Source: Branchiostoma lanceolatum
Taxonomy: Eukaryota > Chordata > Leptocardii > Amphioxiformes > Branchiostomatidae
Reading direction: 5' to 3'
Assembly: GCF_035083965.1 (NCBI RefSeq)
Contig: NC_089725.1
Coordinates: 27,537,925-27,601,924 of the forward strand
DNA: 64,000 nt
In this document: positions 52,094-62,145 of the stretch, piece by piece
Layout of the letters: each line of letters begins with the position of its first letter
How positions within the stretch are numbered: the stretch's first letter is position 1
Made by a program: the position numbers and the translations under genes
The notes under the pieces: generated by a model
Databases searched by the model: none
What the model was told of the DNA's origin: nothing
Seen by the model: the letters and a program-made list of their open reading frames with translations, nothing else

Positions 52094-54964
52094 TCATGGA
52101 CTGTTGTGATTGGCCAGGTGCGCGGCGCGTCTTTGTGGCCTCATCTGGTCTATCTTCCGGAACAGTTCGTCAGGAGTCGGACGCTTCTTTGGGTCGACTA
52201 TCCAGCAGGACCTGATGATTTTGTACACCGACATCGGACAGTTCTCCGGCTGCTGCAGACGGACTCCTTTCCTCACCAGCTCCAACATTGTGCAGACGTC
52301 GGGGTGCATCGGACCTCCAGCATAGCGCGGCTCCTCCCCAAAGCTGGCGATCTCCCACAGCAGCACGCCGTACGACCACACGTCACTCTCACACGTGTAC
52401 ACCCCGTCCCGTAACGACTCCACGGCCATCCACTTCAGCGGCAACAGTTCCTCCTCCCCGCCCTGGTTGGCGCGTTCGTACGCCGACGACACGTAAACGT
52501 CACGCGAGAGTCCGAAATCCGCGATCTTGGCCACCTTCCTGTCGCTGATGACGACATTACGAGCTGCGATGTCCCGGTGCACGATCTTGAGTCGTGCCAG
52601 CTCAGATAACCCACTGGCCACGTCACAAGAAAAACCTAGGCGCTCTAACAGTTTGCTATTCCCCGTGACCTTGTACTGTTCACGCAAACTCCAGAGGTAC
52701 CGCCGCAGTTCTTCGTTGCTGGCGTACTCTACCAGGATATACTGAGGCTCAGACTTAGTCACGACGCCATAAAGCTTCACCACATTCGGGTGTCCATCTT
52801 TGTCCTCGTGGATCCTGGTGAGGATGGCCATTTCGCGGCGAAAGTCACGCACAGCCGACGCTGTCATGCGGTCAGGCCGGATACTCTTAGCGGCCACCAA
52901 AACCTCGTAGCCTTGAGGCACGCGCAGTCTTCCCCGCACGACATGGCCGAACTCTCCCTCACCGATCATGTGTTCAAAACGAATGTCCTCTTTATCTACT
53001 TCCCATGACGAAACGGACGTCATTTCATTTAAGTCCTCCGTTGGGTGTTCCGGTGTTCTCGCGCGTCGGCGACCCCGTTTTACCAGGATACCGACAGCCA
53101 CGATACAACCGATTATAGCAATGATCGGGATAACGGCTGCCAGCACTACAACAACGACTTGATTCTTATCAGGAATTGAGACGTTCTCACAAAACTCGCC
53201 CGACTGTCCTTCATTACAAATACAGCTGCCATTGACTGGATCACACGTGGCGTTGTTCTGACAGTAACAGCTCATACTGCAGTTCAACCCAAATGTGCCG
53301 GATGAGCAGATGTACTCACACTTGTCTCCATGACGACCAGGAGGACACACTTGAACCTTCTGACAAAATTCACCCCAATACCCTTCTGTGCAAATACAGC
53401 TGCCATTTACTAAGTCACACGTGGCGTTGTTCTGACAGTAACAGATCCTGCTGCAGTTCCACCCGAATGTGCCAGGTGCACATGTATGCTCACACTTGTC
53501 TCCATGACGACCAGGAGGGCACAGACAACCCACCCACCTGTCACACGTCCCTCCGTACTGACAGTCACACACTTGACTGCAAGCTTCCCCATGGTAGTTG
53601 GGTCGACATTCAGTAGCATTAAGTATGAAAGTCGCATTAAAATGTTGACCATCTTCAGCCTGTACCATACAAGTATACCTGCCGTTAGCTGATTCTAGGA
53701 TCGGCGTAAAGCTGATAGAATTGTTCTGAACCGCCTCTTCTTCTATTCCTTTTGCGTCGTTATGTGTATTTCCTGATTGATGAGCCCACGTCATATTTGC
53801 TACATGGATGTGTGGAGCCAGACAGGTCAAAGTCAGGTTGGTGCCGATGTACCTCACAACTAAATCGCTAGGTGTCTCTAGGATGACGACCTCAGGCCAA
53901 GGAATATCACATGCCCTCCCTCTCCAGCCCGGACGGCATTCACAGGCACCGTTAAAGCCATGGCAACGAGCGCCGTTCTTGCAAACACAGTTCGTATCAC
54001 AGTACAGACCGTACCTGCCCTCAGGACATCCTGTAACGTCGTACTGGGTTGTGTACTCAAACGGACTTATCCCCCCACTGAGAGTGACGTTTGCGCTACA
54101 TCGTATCCGGTATGGTGATGTGGACCATATTTCATACAACTCTATAGCAACGACATAGCGGTCACTTCTGCCCGTTCGGAACTGACCACTTAATACCCAC
54201 TGAGGAAAGTCGTTAGAAATGTGCAAGTCCAACAAAGTAATCTTCCCTTTATTCTTCCCCTCTCGGTCGTGGCATTTGAGTTCGAGCCTACCTTGCTGTG
54301 GTCCTTGCAGCAGCACGAAGAGTGCAGACGAATCTGAATCGAAATCACTTGTGGTACCAAAGAATCGTACTGAACAATCACCTTTCAAAACGAAGTTATT
54401 CGGTAAGTACATGGAGTAGTCTCTCCAGTACTGCAAAAAGTCGCCGTACGACACAACTATATCCCCGGCTGAAGCTTGAAACCCGTCACTGCTGATTACG
54501 GTATAATCCCCGCCCCTCTGTCCGTACGGAAGGACTGGCGTTTCACACCGTTTGTTATAGAATGGCGGATATCCCGGCACGTCCAGGACTACGATAACGA
54601 CGTTCACGTACAAAACGTTTTTGTTCCCGGTGTTCGTCAGTTCCACCGTCAGGTTGTACCACGAGCGCAACTTGTAGTCCAGCGGAGCGGCAACGATCAA
54701 CGTCAAGTCCTCAGCACGAACCTCAAACCGTCCCCAATCGTCCACTGCGGTGATGTTTACTGACCAGAACGTCCCATTGCCGACTTCTTCAGAACTAACG
54801 CTGGCTACAATGAATTTTTCTAGCCGCACCACTGTGCTACCAACAGACACATCCTCGCGTAGGTCGACATTTTCCACCCAAACGAAAAGTTTCTGATTAG
54901 TCTGGAAGCCAGATAGCATTTCGGCCAGCAGAAGTACAGCACAGAACGTAGCACGCAGAGCCAT
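52094..54964 (-). CDS. EGF/Ig receptor tyrosine kinase A (intronless)
   Basis: A 956-residue single-pass receptor kinase in one uninterrupted reading frame. I start at MALRATFCAVLLL, shared with the paralogue, rather than six codons earlier. Domains: signal peptide (1-24); a cadherin-like region (about 30-130); an unassigned region; an EGF-like module with CVCKNGARC near 325; an Ig-like domain (about 360-450); three EGF-like modules (455-590); membrane helix (about 601-626); tyrosine kinase (about 662-930). The kinase has the glycine loop GEGEFG, the lysine in AAKSI, HRDIAARN near 795, DFG near 815, and KWMAVES, so it looks catalytically complete. The alternating EGF-Ig-EGF(3) block recalls Tie receptors, but the N-terminal region differs, so I do not equate them. 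Absence of introns in so long an RTK is unusual. Ligand unknown. Confidence 0.9.
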   Translation of the reverse strand: MALRATFCAVLLLAEMLSGFQTNQKLFVWVENVDLREDVSVGSTVVRLEKFIVASVSSEEVGNGTFWSVNITAVDDWGRFEVRAEDLTLIVAAPLDYKLRSWYNLTVELTNTGNKNVLYVNVVIVVLDVPGYPPFYNKRCETPVLPYGQRGGDYTVISSDGFQASAGDIVVSYGDFLQYWRDYSMYLPNNFVLKGDCSVRFFGTTSDFDSDSSALFVLLQGPQQGRLELKCHDREGKNKGKITLLDLHISNDFPQWVLSGQFRTGRSDRYVVAIELYEIWSTSPYRIRCSANVTLSGGISPFEYTTQYDVTGCPEGRYGLYCDTNCVCKNGARCHGFNGACECRPGWRGRACDIPWPEVVILETPSDLVVRYIGTNLTLTCLAPHIHVANMTWAHQSGNTHNDAKGIEEEAVQNNSISFTPILESANGRYTCMVQAEDGQHFNATFILNATECRPNYHGEACSQVCDCQYGGTCDRWVGCLCPPGRHGDKCEHTCAPGTFGWNCSRICYCQNNATCDLVNGSCICTEGYWGEFCQKVQVCPPGRHGDKCEYICSSGTFGLNCSMSCYCQNNATCDPVNGSCICNEGQSGEFCENVSIPDKNQVVVVVLAAVIPIIAIIGCIVAVGILVKRGRRRARTPEHPTEDLNEMTSVSSWEVDKEDIRFEHMIGEGEFGHVVRGRLRVPQGYEVLVAAKSIRPDRMTASAVRDFRREMAILTRIHEDKDGHPNVVKLYGVVTKSEPQYILVEYASNEELRRYLWSLREQYKVTGNSKLLERLGFSCDVASGLSELARLKIVHRDIAARNVVISDRKVAKIADFGLSRDVYVSSAYERANQGGEEELLPLKWMAVESLRDGVYTCESDVWSYGVLLWEIASFGEEPRYAGGPMHPDVCTMLELVRKGVRLQQPENCPMSVYKIIRSCWIVDPKKRPTPDELFRKIDQMRPQRRAAHLANHNSP

Positions 54965-55129
54965 CTTCTCTTCGTAGAGCAAAGTCCCTCTGATACCACG
55001 TTTCCTCTTGCTATCCTGGTAAATTGTTTTCTTTTGAGGAAGTGTTCCTCTTTTGTTGGGTTGGGGATGTCCCTCTTCTCAGCATGGCTATACAAAAATC
55101 CAAACAAAAGTTTACTTTTACGGCTCTTT

Positions 55130-55480
55130 GGTCACAGTTGAAAAATTAATGTTTGGAAATTCATTTGGAACTATAAAAACAGTAAAAACCTAAGAAGGCT
55201 GGACTCCAGGCTAGTATGCGGTTGCCGAAATCTACTTTGTTTGTTTCTTCACGTGCAACACAACTAAAGGTGAAGGCTTGACAACTTTAGGCTACCAAGT
55301 TGTTAGCTTATGTAAACTATCGATTACGATCGGTAGCACAACAAGACCGTAAACATAACAAACTAGAGTTCCACGACCTCATACCTTCGTCAAATGATTT
55401 TAACCTTTATGACGGACGTTTTAGGAGTGTTTCTATTCAATTATAAATCATACCAGTTGATCGTCTTCACCCAAATAACA
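55130..55480. other. Upstream region of RTK A
   Basis: Presumed promoter and 5-prime UTR of RTK A; not similar to the matching position upstream of RTK B. A short 'gactccaggctag' near 55201 recalls the ends of the hairpin MITE at 26.6 kb. Confidence 0.35.
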
Positions 55481-56515
55481 GAAGTTGTCCAACGTATGAG
55501 CTTAACAAAGGTTATGCAAACATATATAATCAATTATGCAAATGAGGTCCTTATTAGCATAATTTTATTCAACGATGTTCAGATTCACTTAACTTCTAAA
55601 TGCCACAAGTATGAAATTGCCATCATTTACCTGTAAGGAATTCTAGTAGTTTCTCAGTAATTATGCAAATTAGGCCTACAATTGCATATTTTCTATCAAT
55701 CAACATTCCTCTATTCCTCAGTTACAAATGTCACATATTTGAATAGTCATATCATGGAACACAGCGGATTTTCAAAATTGTTTCATTAATCATGCAAATT
55801 AGAATCTGATTTGCATAATTATCTTCCAATCATACAAAGTATCACGTAAGTTATCTACATACGAAAAATCTTGAACATCCATCAAGCCCATCTTGAGTTA
55901 TAGTATTTTCTTATTCATTATGCAAATTAGGTCCTCATTTGCATAGTTGATATCTATTAATATTTCTCTCTTCCTCAGTTACATATGTCACATGTTTGAG
56001 AGTCCTATCATGGAATTTGGTGGATGTATAAACTTTCCTCACTAATTATGCAAATTAGATACTTATTTGCTGAATTAGTATCTAATCAAGTACATCATCA
56101 CTCAAGTTATCTACTTACCAAAAATCATGACCATCCATCAAGCCCTTCTTGAGTTATTCCCTTTCAAAGTCTGAAGCAAAACCTGCTTCTGCAGTTCCTA
56201 AAAAACAGCTAGGGGGCCAAAACCTACACCACTCACTCTCTGTCCAAAGAGCTATCTACCACTCAAAAATTAGGACCATAGCATGTCCAGAACACGAGAT
56301 ATCAAAACAGGAAGTTCCGCTGCCGTACCGTAACAAGCCGCTAGGGGTACCCAAAATCTAATCATTTCCATGTCTCACCAAGACCTACCGACCTACCAAA
56401 TATCAAGACAATCCATCCAAACCTTCTCGAGTTATGCTGTTTGTTACAAACACACAAACACACACACAAACGCTACCTTCTGCATATTAACCTTCTCGGC
56501 GAAGGTAATGAACCG
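55481..56515 (-). repeat. Octamer-rich repeat array and terminal piece of the same dispersed family
   Basis: Palindromic cores of the form 'atgcaaattaggtcctcatt' plus 'tgcat' recur at about 55535, 55660, 55797, 55918 and 56047 with spacers that also repeat ('tcctcagttac', 'atcatggaa'). The right part (56090-56515) is the 'accatccatcaagccc', 'gagttat' and (CA)-rich terminus that also appears, inverted, in the 2.7, 3.7, 8.5 and 57.1 kb copies. It ends near 'ccttctcggcgaagg', a short palindrome. Confidence 0.65.
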
Positions 56516-57334
56516 ACTGTAATATGATAATCTGGTCGCGTCTATCAACATCCAAGTCACCTTGCCACGTCCATGTATTTTCCGCCCAAATAAACTACTT
56601 CGGGAACAAGATTTTCACAACTTTACAGCGTAACGAGACGCATTTGAAAACTCAATGATACATTCATTGAGGGCTACACTCTGTCACTAAATGTTGAAAA
56701 CTGTCCTAGTCTTTTTACACAGAATTAGCAGCCACCAGCACATGCTTTCTCTGTCGAAGTTCATAAGTACATCTACATGTAATAACTTTGCATGTAGCCT
56801 TTTAGACCTTGTTCATGGTGCTGGAGTGAAGACAGAACTTGTACAGTAGAGTATATTCCCACCTGTGAGAAAAACTTTGACGACAACGTGAGAAAGCCTA
56901 GTTTGCAGTGTTGATTCGTCTCGGAGTCACTTCCGTCTGAAATGCCGTCCAACCACTCTAATCACCGGATACAAACCAGCGAATGTCAACGATTGGGGAA
57001 GTCCCATGAATACACCTCTGACATGTGAAGCAACACGTGAGGTCGATGAACATTATAGCTTGTTTATGAGTGAAGCCGAGTGTGCTTATGAATGAAGCCG
57101 ACCTTCATTACCTTCGCTATTGTGTTTTTGGTTTCGTCTGCGTGTCTTTAAGAAGCTGTAGATGAATCCTTATGATATTTGACATGTGCCACATGCCATG
57201 GTAGGGGTCGGGAAAATGATGGTCAAGTTCGGATCTCCTAGCGGCTTCCTGAGAGATTACAGCGGAATTTCCGGTTTTGATGTCTCGTGTGACGCGGAAA
57301 CTATTAGCCTGATTCTGGAGATAGGTTCTTTACA
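56516..57334. other. Intergenic, mostly anonymous
   Basis: Contains a further copy of the dispersed family at about 57110-57260 (starting 'ccttcgcta', with 'gatatttgacatgtg' and 'gtcaagttcggatctcc'). No coding region is supported. Confidence 0.45.
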
Positions 57335-57950
57335 ATGGGATGTCACTGAGTGACGTACATGTTAATCCAAGAGTCAGTTGGACAGGTTCCGGCGACCGAG
57401 ACACCGAAGTTGCTAATATTCAGAAGTATAAGACACAACCACTACAACTAAAGTACTCGTGTTTTGCCATATGATCTTAATGACAAAACTCTTCAGCTCA
57501 CACGTGACTGTCACTAAACTGTCAGAGTACAGCATGATATGACATCATGAAGGGGAGTGAAGCAGGCCCGCTTTACTCTACTATACAATTATTTTCGCGC
57601 AAGACTCTCCTACTCTGTTAGTGGATCTGTAGGTTGACGTGTCTTGTCTTTGCCTGGGGCGATATCTAGGTTTGGATTCAACATCCGGGCAACTTCCCCT
57701 GCGAACTGTGTAGAATCACCCCGGCAGAACACTCATGTCGTGAACCCAGCGTGAACTAAGGTATGTCGCTGCTATAATGACATACTCCAATTGTCCGCAA
57801 TGAGCCTTATAGCAGAGAAACAGGTGTTTGTCAAATACGTACTGGATTCGTATACTAGTATTCCCTTGCATATTCAACATTTTCACCCCGTATTGTTAGC
57901 ATCATTACGACCTTTCTTATGACCAAATATACTTCTGACGACTACATTTT

Positions 57951-58118
57951 TCACCCGAATGTGCCAGGTGCGCATGTGTGCTCACACATGTCTCCATGGC
58001 GACCAGGAGGACACAGACAACCCTCCCACCTGTCGCACGTCCCTCCGTACTGACAGTCACACACTTGGCTGCAAACTTTCCCATGATAGTTGGGTTGGCA
58101 CTCCGTGGACAAGAGACA
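57951..58118 (-). pseudogene. Orphan EGF-module fragment from an RTK gene
   Basis: The minus strand reads CQPNYHGKVCSQVCDCQYGG, CDRWEGCLCPPGRHGDMCEH and TCAPGTFG, matching the first post-Ig EGF module of both RTKs (about 53465-53620 and 60650-60790). No kinase, signal peptide or membrane segment is attached, so it is not a gene. At the equivalent point of unit A (about 49150) flanking sequence runs on without it: 'cttctgacgac' then 'tttttgcacgacattt' in A, but interrupted by this piece in B. Confidence 0.8.
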
Positions 58119-58979
58119 AAATCTTTGCACGATATTTTCCATTTTCATATTTGAAGAAATAGAACAAAATCCATTTGGCCACAGCAAGTAAATTTTGATG
58201 GATGACATCCTCTGCAGAGTCCAAATTTAGTGCGAAAAGGGTGGGCAAAAACATGGTGTCAAAACCAAAAAGTCTTTTATTCCCGTATTCAATAATACAG
58301 TACGTGACACTTGCGTCCACATTAAAACCATTGAACAGATAGACATTCTTAAGATAATTAAAGGAAACTAGTAATACCAGGTCACACTCCATTCATGTCT
58401 GTATCTGCTGAATTTGAACCACGTATATTGTTAATGCCATTAGAAATTAACTAAAGGTCTGGCTGATTTATTCATGTAAAGAAGGTCATACTATCAACCA
58501 TACACAGCAAATACACACGCCTTACATAAGCTTATCACATTTCTGGATACTATGACATAGTACATTATGCCGTCTTAACTAAAATTAGTATACTTAACAT
58601 CTGTTAATGCTGGTAACGTTAGTACAAATTACATCAATGTCATCTCATTATGGGACCTGTCAAGTTTGTAAAAAGATGAATAAAACGTGACAAGATCATC
58701 AGACACAGTTTGTATGGATGGGTCTAATCAGCAAGTTATAGAGTATTGATCCATCCATATATATAGATATATAGATATGCAGATATGTGGATATGCATAT
58801 CTAGATTTATATATAGATACATGTATAATTATATATATACTGGCGAACATACTGATGATTATTATGATATCTAAGATGCCCTATAGGTTCTAAATCTCAA
58901 ACATATTCCGTCAGTTAAATAATTGATGATAGCGTTGGGTTAAACATAAATGCACTGAAGAAGTATATGAAAAGAGAAA

Positions 58980-59210
58980 AAAATATATTTGGAGGGGGGG
59001 GGGGCTTGGGGGGTGGGTATACCTCTCAGTGTCTCACGATTAGCTCACGGTGTCTTTTTGTTGCCGGGTCCATGGTTGATTTTAAGTCCGAGTTAAAGTC
59101 ACTCTGGGGCCCGGCCGCGCTAAACAATAGCCCACAGGGTGTCCCGCGGGGTCACGCAGGGGTCACGCCTGACAGTGCAAAAAAACAGCCGGCGGGGCCC
59201 CTTTTTTCCA
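58980..59210. repeat. GC-rich dispersed repeat downstream of RTK B
   Basis: Partner of 51750-52030, shorter by a few internal gaps, preceded by a run of G at about 58993-59004. Confidence 0.65.
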
Positions 59211-59262
59211 ATTGTGACCGAAGCATAAGCGATAAGGCAGCCTATATTGGTCTGAAAATCCG

Positions 59263-62145
59263 TCATGGACTGTTGTGAAGGGCCAGGTGTGCAGCACTTT
59301 GTGGCCTCATCTGGTCTATCTTCCGGAACAGTTCGTCTGGTGTCGGACGCTTCGTTGGGTCGACTGTCCAGCAGGACCTGATGATTTTGTACACCGACAT
59401 CGGACAGTTCTCCGGCTGCTGCAGACGGACCCCTTTCTTCAGCAGCTCCAACATTGTGCAGGCGTCGGGGTGCATCGGACCTCCAGCATAGCGTGGCTCC
59501 TCCCCAAGACTGGCGATCTCCCACAGCAGCACGCCGTACGACCACACGTCACTCTCACACGTGTACACCCCGTCGCGTAATGACTCCACGGCCATCCACT
59601 TCAGCGGCAACAGTTCCTCCTCCCCGCCCTGGCCTGTGCGTTCGTACGCCGACGACACGTAAACGTCACGCGAGAGTCCGAAATCCGCGATCTTGGCCAC
59701 CTTCCTGTCGCTGATGACGACATTACGAGCTGCGATGTCCCGGTGCACGATCTTGAGTCGTGCCAGCTCCGATAACCCACTGGCCACGTCACAAGAAAAA
59801 CCGAGGCGCTCCAACAGCTTCGTATTCCCCGTAGTCTTACACTGTTCACGCAAACTCCACAGGTACCGCCGCAGTTCTTCGTTGATCGCATACTCTACCA
59901 GGATGTACTGAGGCTCAGACTTAGTCACGACGCCATAAAGCTTTACCACATTCGGATGTCCCCCCTTGTCCTCGTGGATCCTGGTGAGGATGGTCATTTC
60001 ACGGCGAAAGTCGCGCACAGCCGACGCTGTCATGCGGTCAGGCCGGATACTTTTAGCGGCCACCAAAACCTCGTAGCCTTCGGGCAGGCGCAGTCTTCCC
60101 CGTACGACATGGCCGAACTCTCCTTCACCGATCATGTGTTCAAAACGGATGTCTTCTTTATCTACTTCCCATGACGAAACGGACGTCATTTCATTTAAGT
60201 CCTCCGTTGGGTGTTCTGGTGTTCTTGCGCGTCGGCGACCCCGTTTTACCAGAATACCAGCAGTCACGATACAACCGATTATAGCAATGGTCGGGATAAC
60301 GGACGCCAGCACTGCAACAACGACTTGATTCTTATCGGGAATGGGGACGTTCTGACAAAACTCGCCCAACTGTCCTTCAGCACAAATACAGCTGCCATTG
60401 ACTGGATCACACGGGGCGTTGTTCTGACAATTACAGTCCCTGCTGCATTGCAAACCGAACCTTCCAGGTGCGCAAGTGTGTTCACACTCGTCTCCATAAA
60501 GACCGGGTGGGCAGACTAGTAGGTAAGAGTTCTGGCATAATTCACCCCACTGGTCTCTAGCACAAATACAGCTGCCATCGACTGGATCACACGGGGCGTT
60601 ATTCTGGCAGTTACAGTCCCTGCTGCAGTTCAAACCGAATGTGCCAGGCCCGCATGGGTGCTCACATCTATCTCCACGACGGCCCGGAGGACACAGACAA
60701 CCCTCCCACATGTCGCACGTCCCTCCGTACTGACAGTCGCACACTTGGCTGCAAGCTTTCCCATGATAGTTGGGTCGGCACTCAGTAGCATTAAGTATGA
60801 AAGTCGCATTAAAATGTTGACCATCTTCAGCCTGTACCATACAAGTATACCTGCCGTTAGCTGATTCTAGGATCGGCTGAAGGCTGATGGAACTATTCTG
60901 TGCCGTCCTTTCTTCGATGAAAATTGTGTCGTTATGTCTATTTTCGATTTCTGATTGATGAGTCCACGTCATATATGCTACATGGGTGTGTTGAGCCAGG
61001 CAGGTCAATTTCAGATTGGTACCGATGTACCTCACGACTGAATCGCTAGGTGTCTCTACGATGACGACCTCGGGCTCGAACCAGGGAATATCACATGCCC
61101 TCCCTCCCCAGCCTAAACGACACTCACAGGCACCATTAAAGCCATGACAGCGAGCACCGTTCTTGCAAACGCATTCTTTGTCACAGTACAGACCGTACAA
61201 GCCCTCGGGACATCCTGTAAAGTTGTACTGAAATGTGTAGGCAAACGGAACTGACCCCCCAAACCACGATACGGTAGCGCCACATCGTATCCAGTATGGT
61301 GATGTGGTCCATATCTCATTCAACTCTGTAACAACGGCATGGTGGTCCTCCTTTGGCAACTGATCACTTCGTACCCACTGAGGCAAGTCGTCAGCGAGAG
61401 AAGTGTCCAACATAGTTATCTTGCCTTTATTCTTTCCCTCCCGGTCGTGACAGTTGAGTTCGAATCTACCTTGATTTATTTCAAGTGCTGTGGCGAAGAC
61501 AACGTTTTCTGCTGTTGCAAATAATTCTCTTGAGATAATAACGAATGTTAAAGAACAATCACCTCTCAAGACGAAGTGAGCTGTGTTCCCCCTCGATATA
61601 GGCTGCTGTAAATAGTCGCCGAACGACCCAATTACATCTCCGTTAAGTGAAGCATAAAATCCGTCACTGCTGACTAGGGTATAATCCCCGTCCCTCTGTC
61701 CGTACGGAAGGACTGGCGTTTCACACCGTTTGTTATAGAATGGCGGGTATCCCGGCACGTCCAGGACTACGATGACGACGTTCACGTACAAAACGATCTT
61801 GTTCCCGGTGTTGGTCAGTTCCACCGTCAGGTTGTACAGTGAGCGCAACTTGTAGTCCAGCGGAGCGGCAACGATTAACGCCATGTCCTCAACACGAACC
61901 CCAAACCGTCCCGAACCGTCCCCTGTAGTTATGTTTACAGACCAAAACGTCCCATTGCCGACTTCTGCAGAACTAACGCTGGCGTTAAGACTCTGAAAAT
62001 CTCTCAGTTGCACCACTGTGCTATTAGCTGAAACATCCTCGGGTATTTTCACATTTTCACCCAAAACGAAAACGCCTTGATAAGCCTGGACGCCAGACAG
62101 CAGCTTGACCAGCAGTACAGCACAGAACGTAGCACGAAGTGCCAT
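59263..62145 (-). CDS. EGF/Ig receptor tyrosine kinase B (intronless)
   Basis: A 960-residue paralogue of RTK A, also in one reading frame; start chosen at MALRATFCAVLL, eight codons inside the longest frame. The same domain order is seen: signal peptide, cadherin-like region, EGF (CVCKNGARC), Ig, three EGF-like modules, membrane helix and kinase with GEGEFG, AAKSIRPDR, HRDIAARN, DFGLSRDVY and KWMAVES. The cytosolic half is almost the same as in A, while the region after the cadherin-like domain (roughly residues 160-300) and the EGF modules have diverged more, suggesting either stronger constraint or gene conversion on the kinase side. The kinase is expected to be active. Both genes read away from their distinct upstream regions, so expression may differ. 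Ligand unknown. Confidence 0.9.
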   Translation of the reverse strand: MALRATFCAVLLVKLLSGVQAYQGVFVLGENVKIPEDVSANSTVVQLRDFQSLNASVSSAEVGNGTFWSVNITTGDGSGRFGVRVEDMALIVAAPLDYKLRSLYNLTVELTNTGNKIVLYVNVVIVVLDVPGYPPFYNKRCETPVLPYGQRDGDYTLVSSDGFYASLNGDVIGSFGDYLQQPISRGNTAHFVLRGDCSLTFVIISRELFATAENVVFATALEINQGRFELNCHDREGKNKGKITMLDTSLADDLPQWVRSDQLPKEDHHAVVTELNEIWTTSPYWIRCGATVSWFGGSVPFAYTFQYNFTGCPEGLYGLYCDKECVCKNGARCHGFNGACECRLGWGGRACDIPWFEPEVVIVETPSDSVVRYIGTNLKLTCLAQHTHVAYMTWTHQSEIENRHNDTIFIEERTAQNSSISLQPILESANGRYTCMVQAEDGQHFNATFILNATECRPNYHGKACSQVCDCQYGGTCDMWEGCLCPPGRRGDRCEHPCGPGTFGLNCSRDCNCQNNAPCDPVDGSCICARDQWGELCQNSYLLVCPPGLYGDECEHTCAPGRFGLQCSRDCNCQNNAPCDPVNGSCICAEGQLGEFCQNVPIPDKNQVVVAVLASVIPTIAIIGCIVTAGILVKRGRRRARTPEHPTEDLNEMTSVSSWEVDKEDIRFEHMIGEGEFGHVVRGRLRLPEGYEVLVAAKSIRPDRMTASAVRDFRREMTILTRIHEDKGGHPNVVKLYGVVTKSEPQYILVEYAINEELRRYLWSLREQCKTTGNTKLLERLGFSCDVASGLSELARLKIVHRDIAARNVVISDRKVAKIADFGLSRDVYVSSAYERTGQGGEEELLPLKWMAVESLRDGVYTCESDVWSYGVLLWEIASLGEEPRYAGGPMHPDACTMLELLKKGVRLQQPENCPMSVYKIIRSCWTVDPTKRPTPDELFRKIDQMRPQSAAHLALHNSP

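Larger units (their letters stand above)
48525..54964. repeat. Segmental duplication, unit A
   Basis: Collinear with unit B (57335-62145): shared order of anonymous 3-prime sequence, a TAGATA-type microsatellite, a GC-rich repeat and then an RTK gene. Unit A is longer because it carries the Harbinger-like insertion; without it the units are about 4.88 and 4.81 kb. Similarity fades directly upstream of the RTK start codon in both units. Confidence 0.8.
57335..62145. repeat. Segmental duplication, unit B
   Basis: Partner of unit A (48525-54964). Collinear from anonymous 3-prime sequence ('gtgagtgacgta' at 57348 matches 48535) to the RTK start. It lacks the Harbinger-like insertion and has an extra 168-base EGF-coding piece at about 57951-58118. 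Confidence 0.8.

Noticed and set aside
52106-52548. Plus-strand frames opposite the RTK kinase exons, repeated at 59275-59714
   Set aside because: Antisense shadows of a GC-rich conserved kinase sequence.
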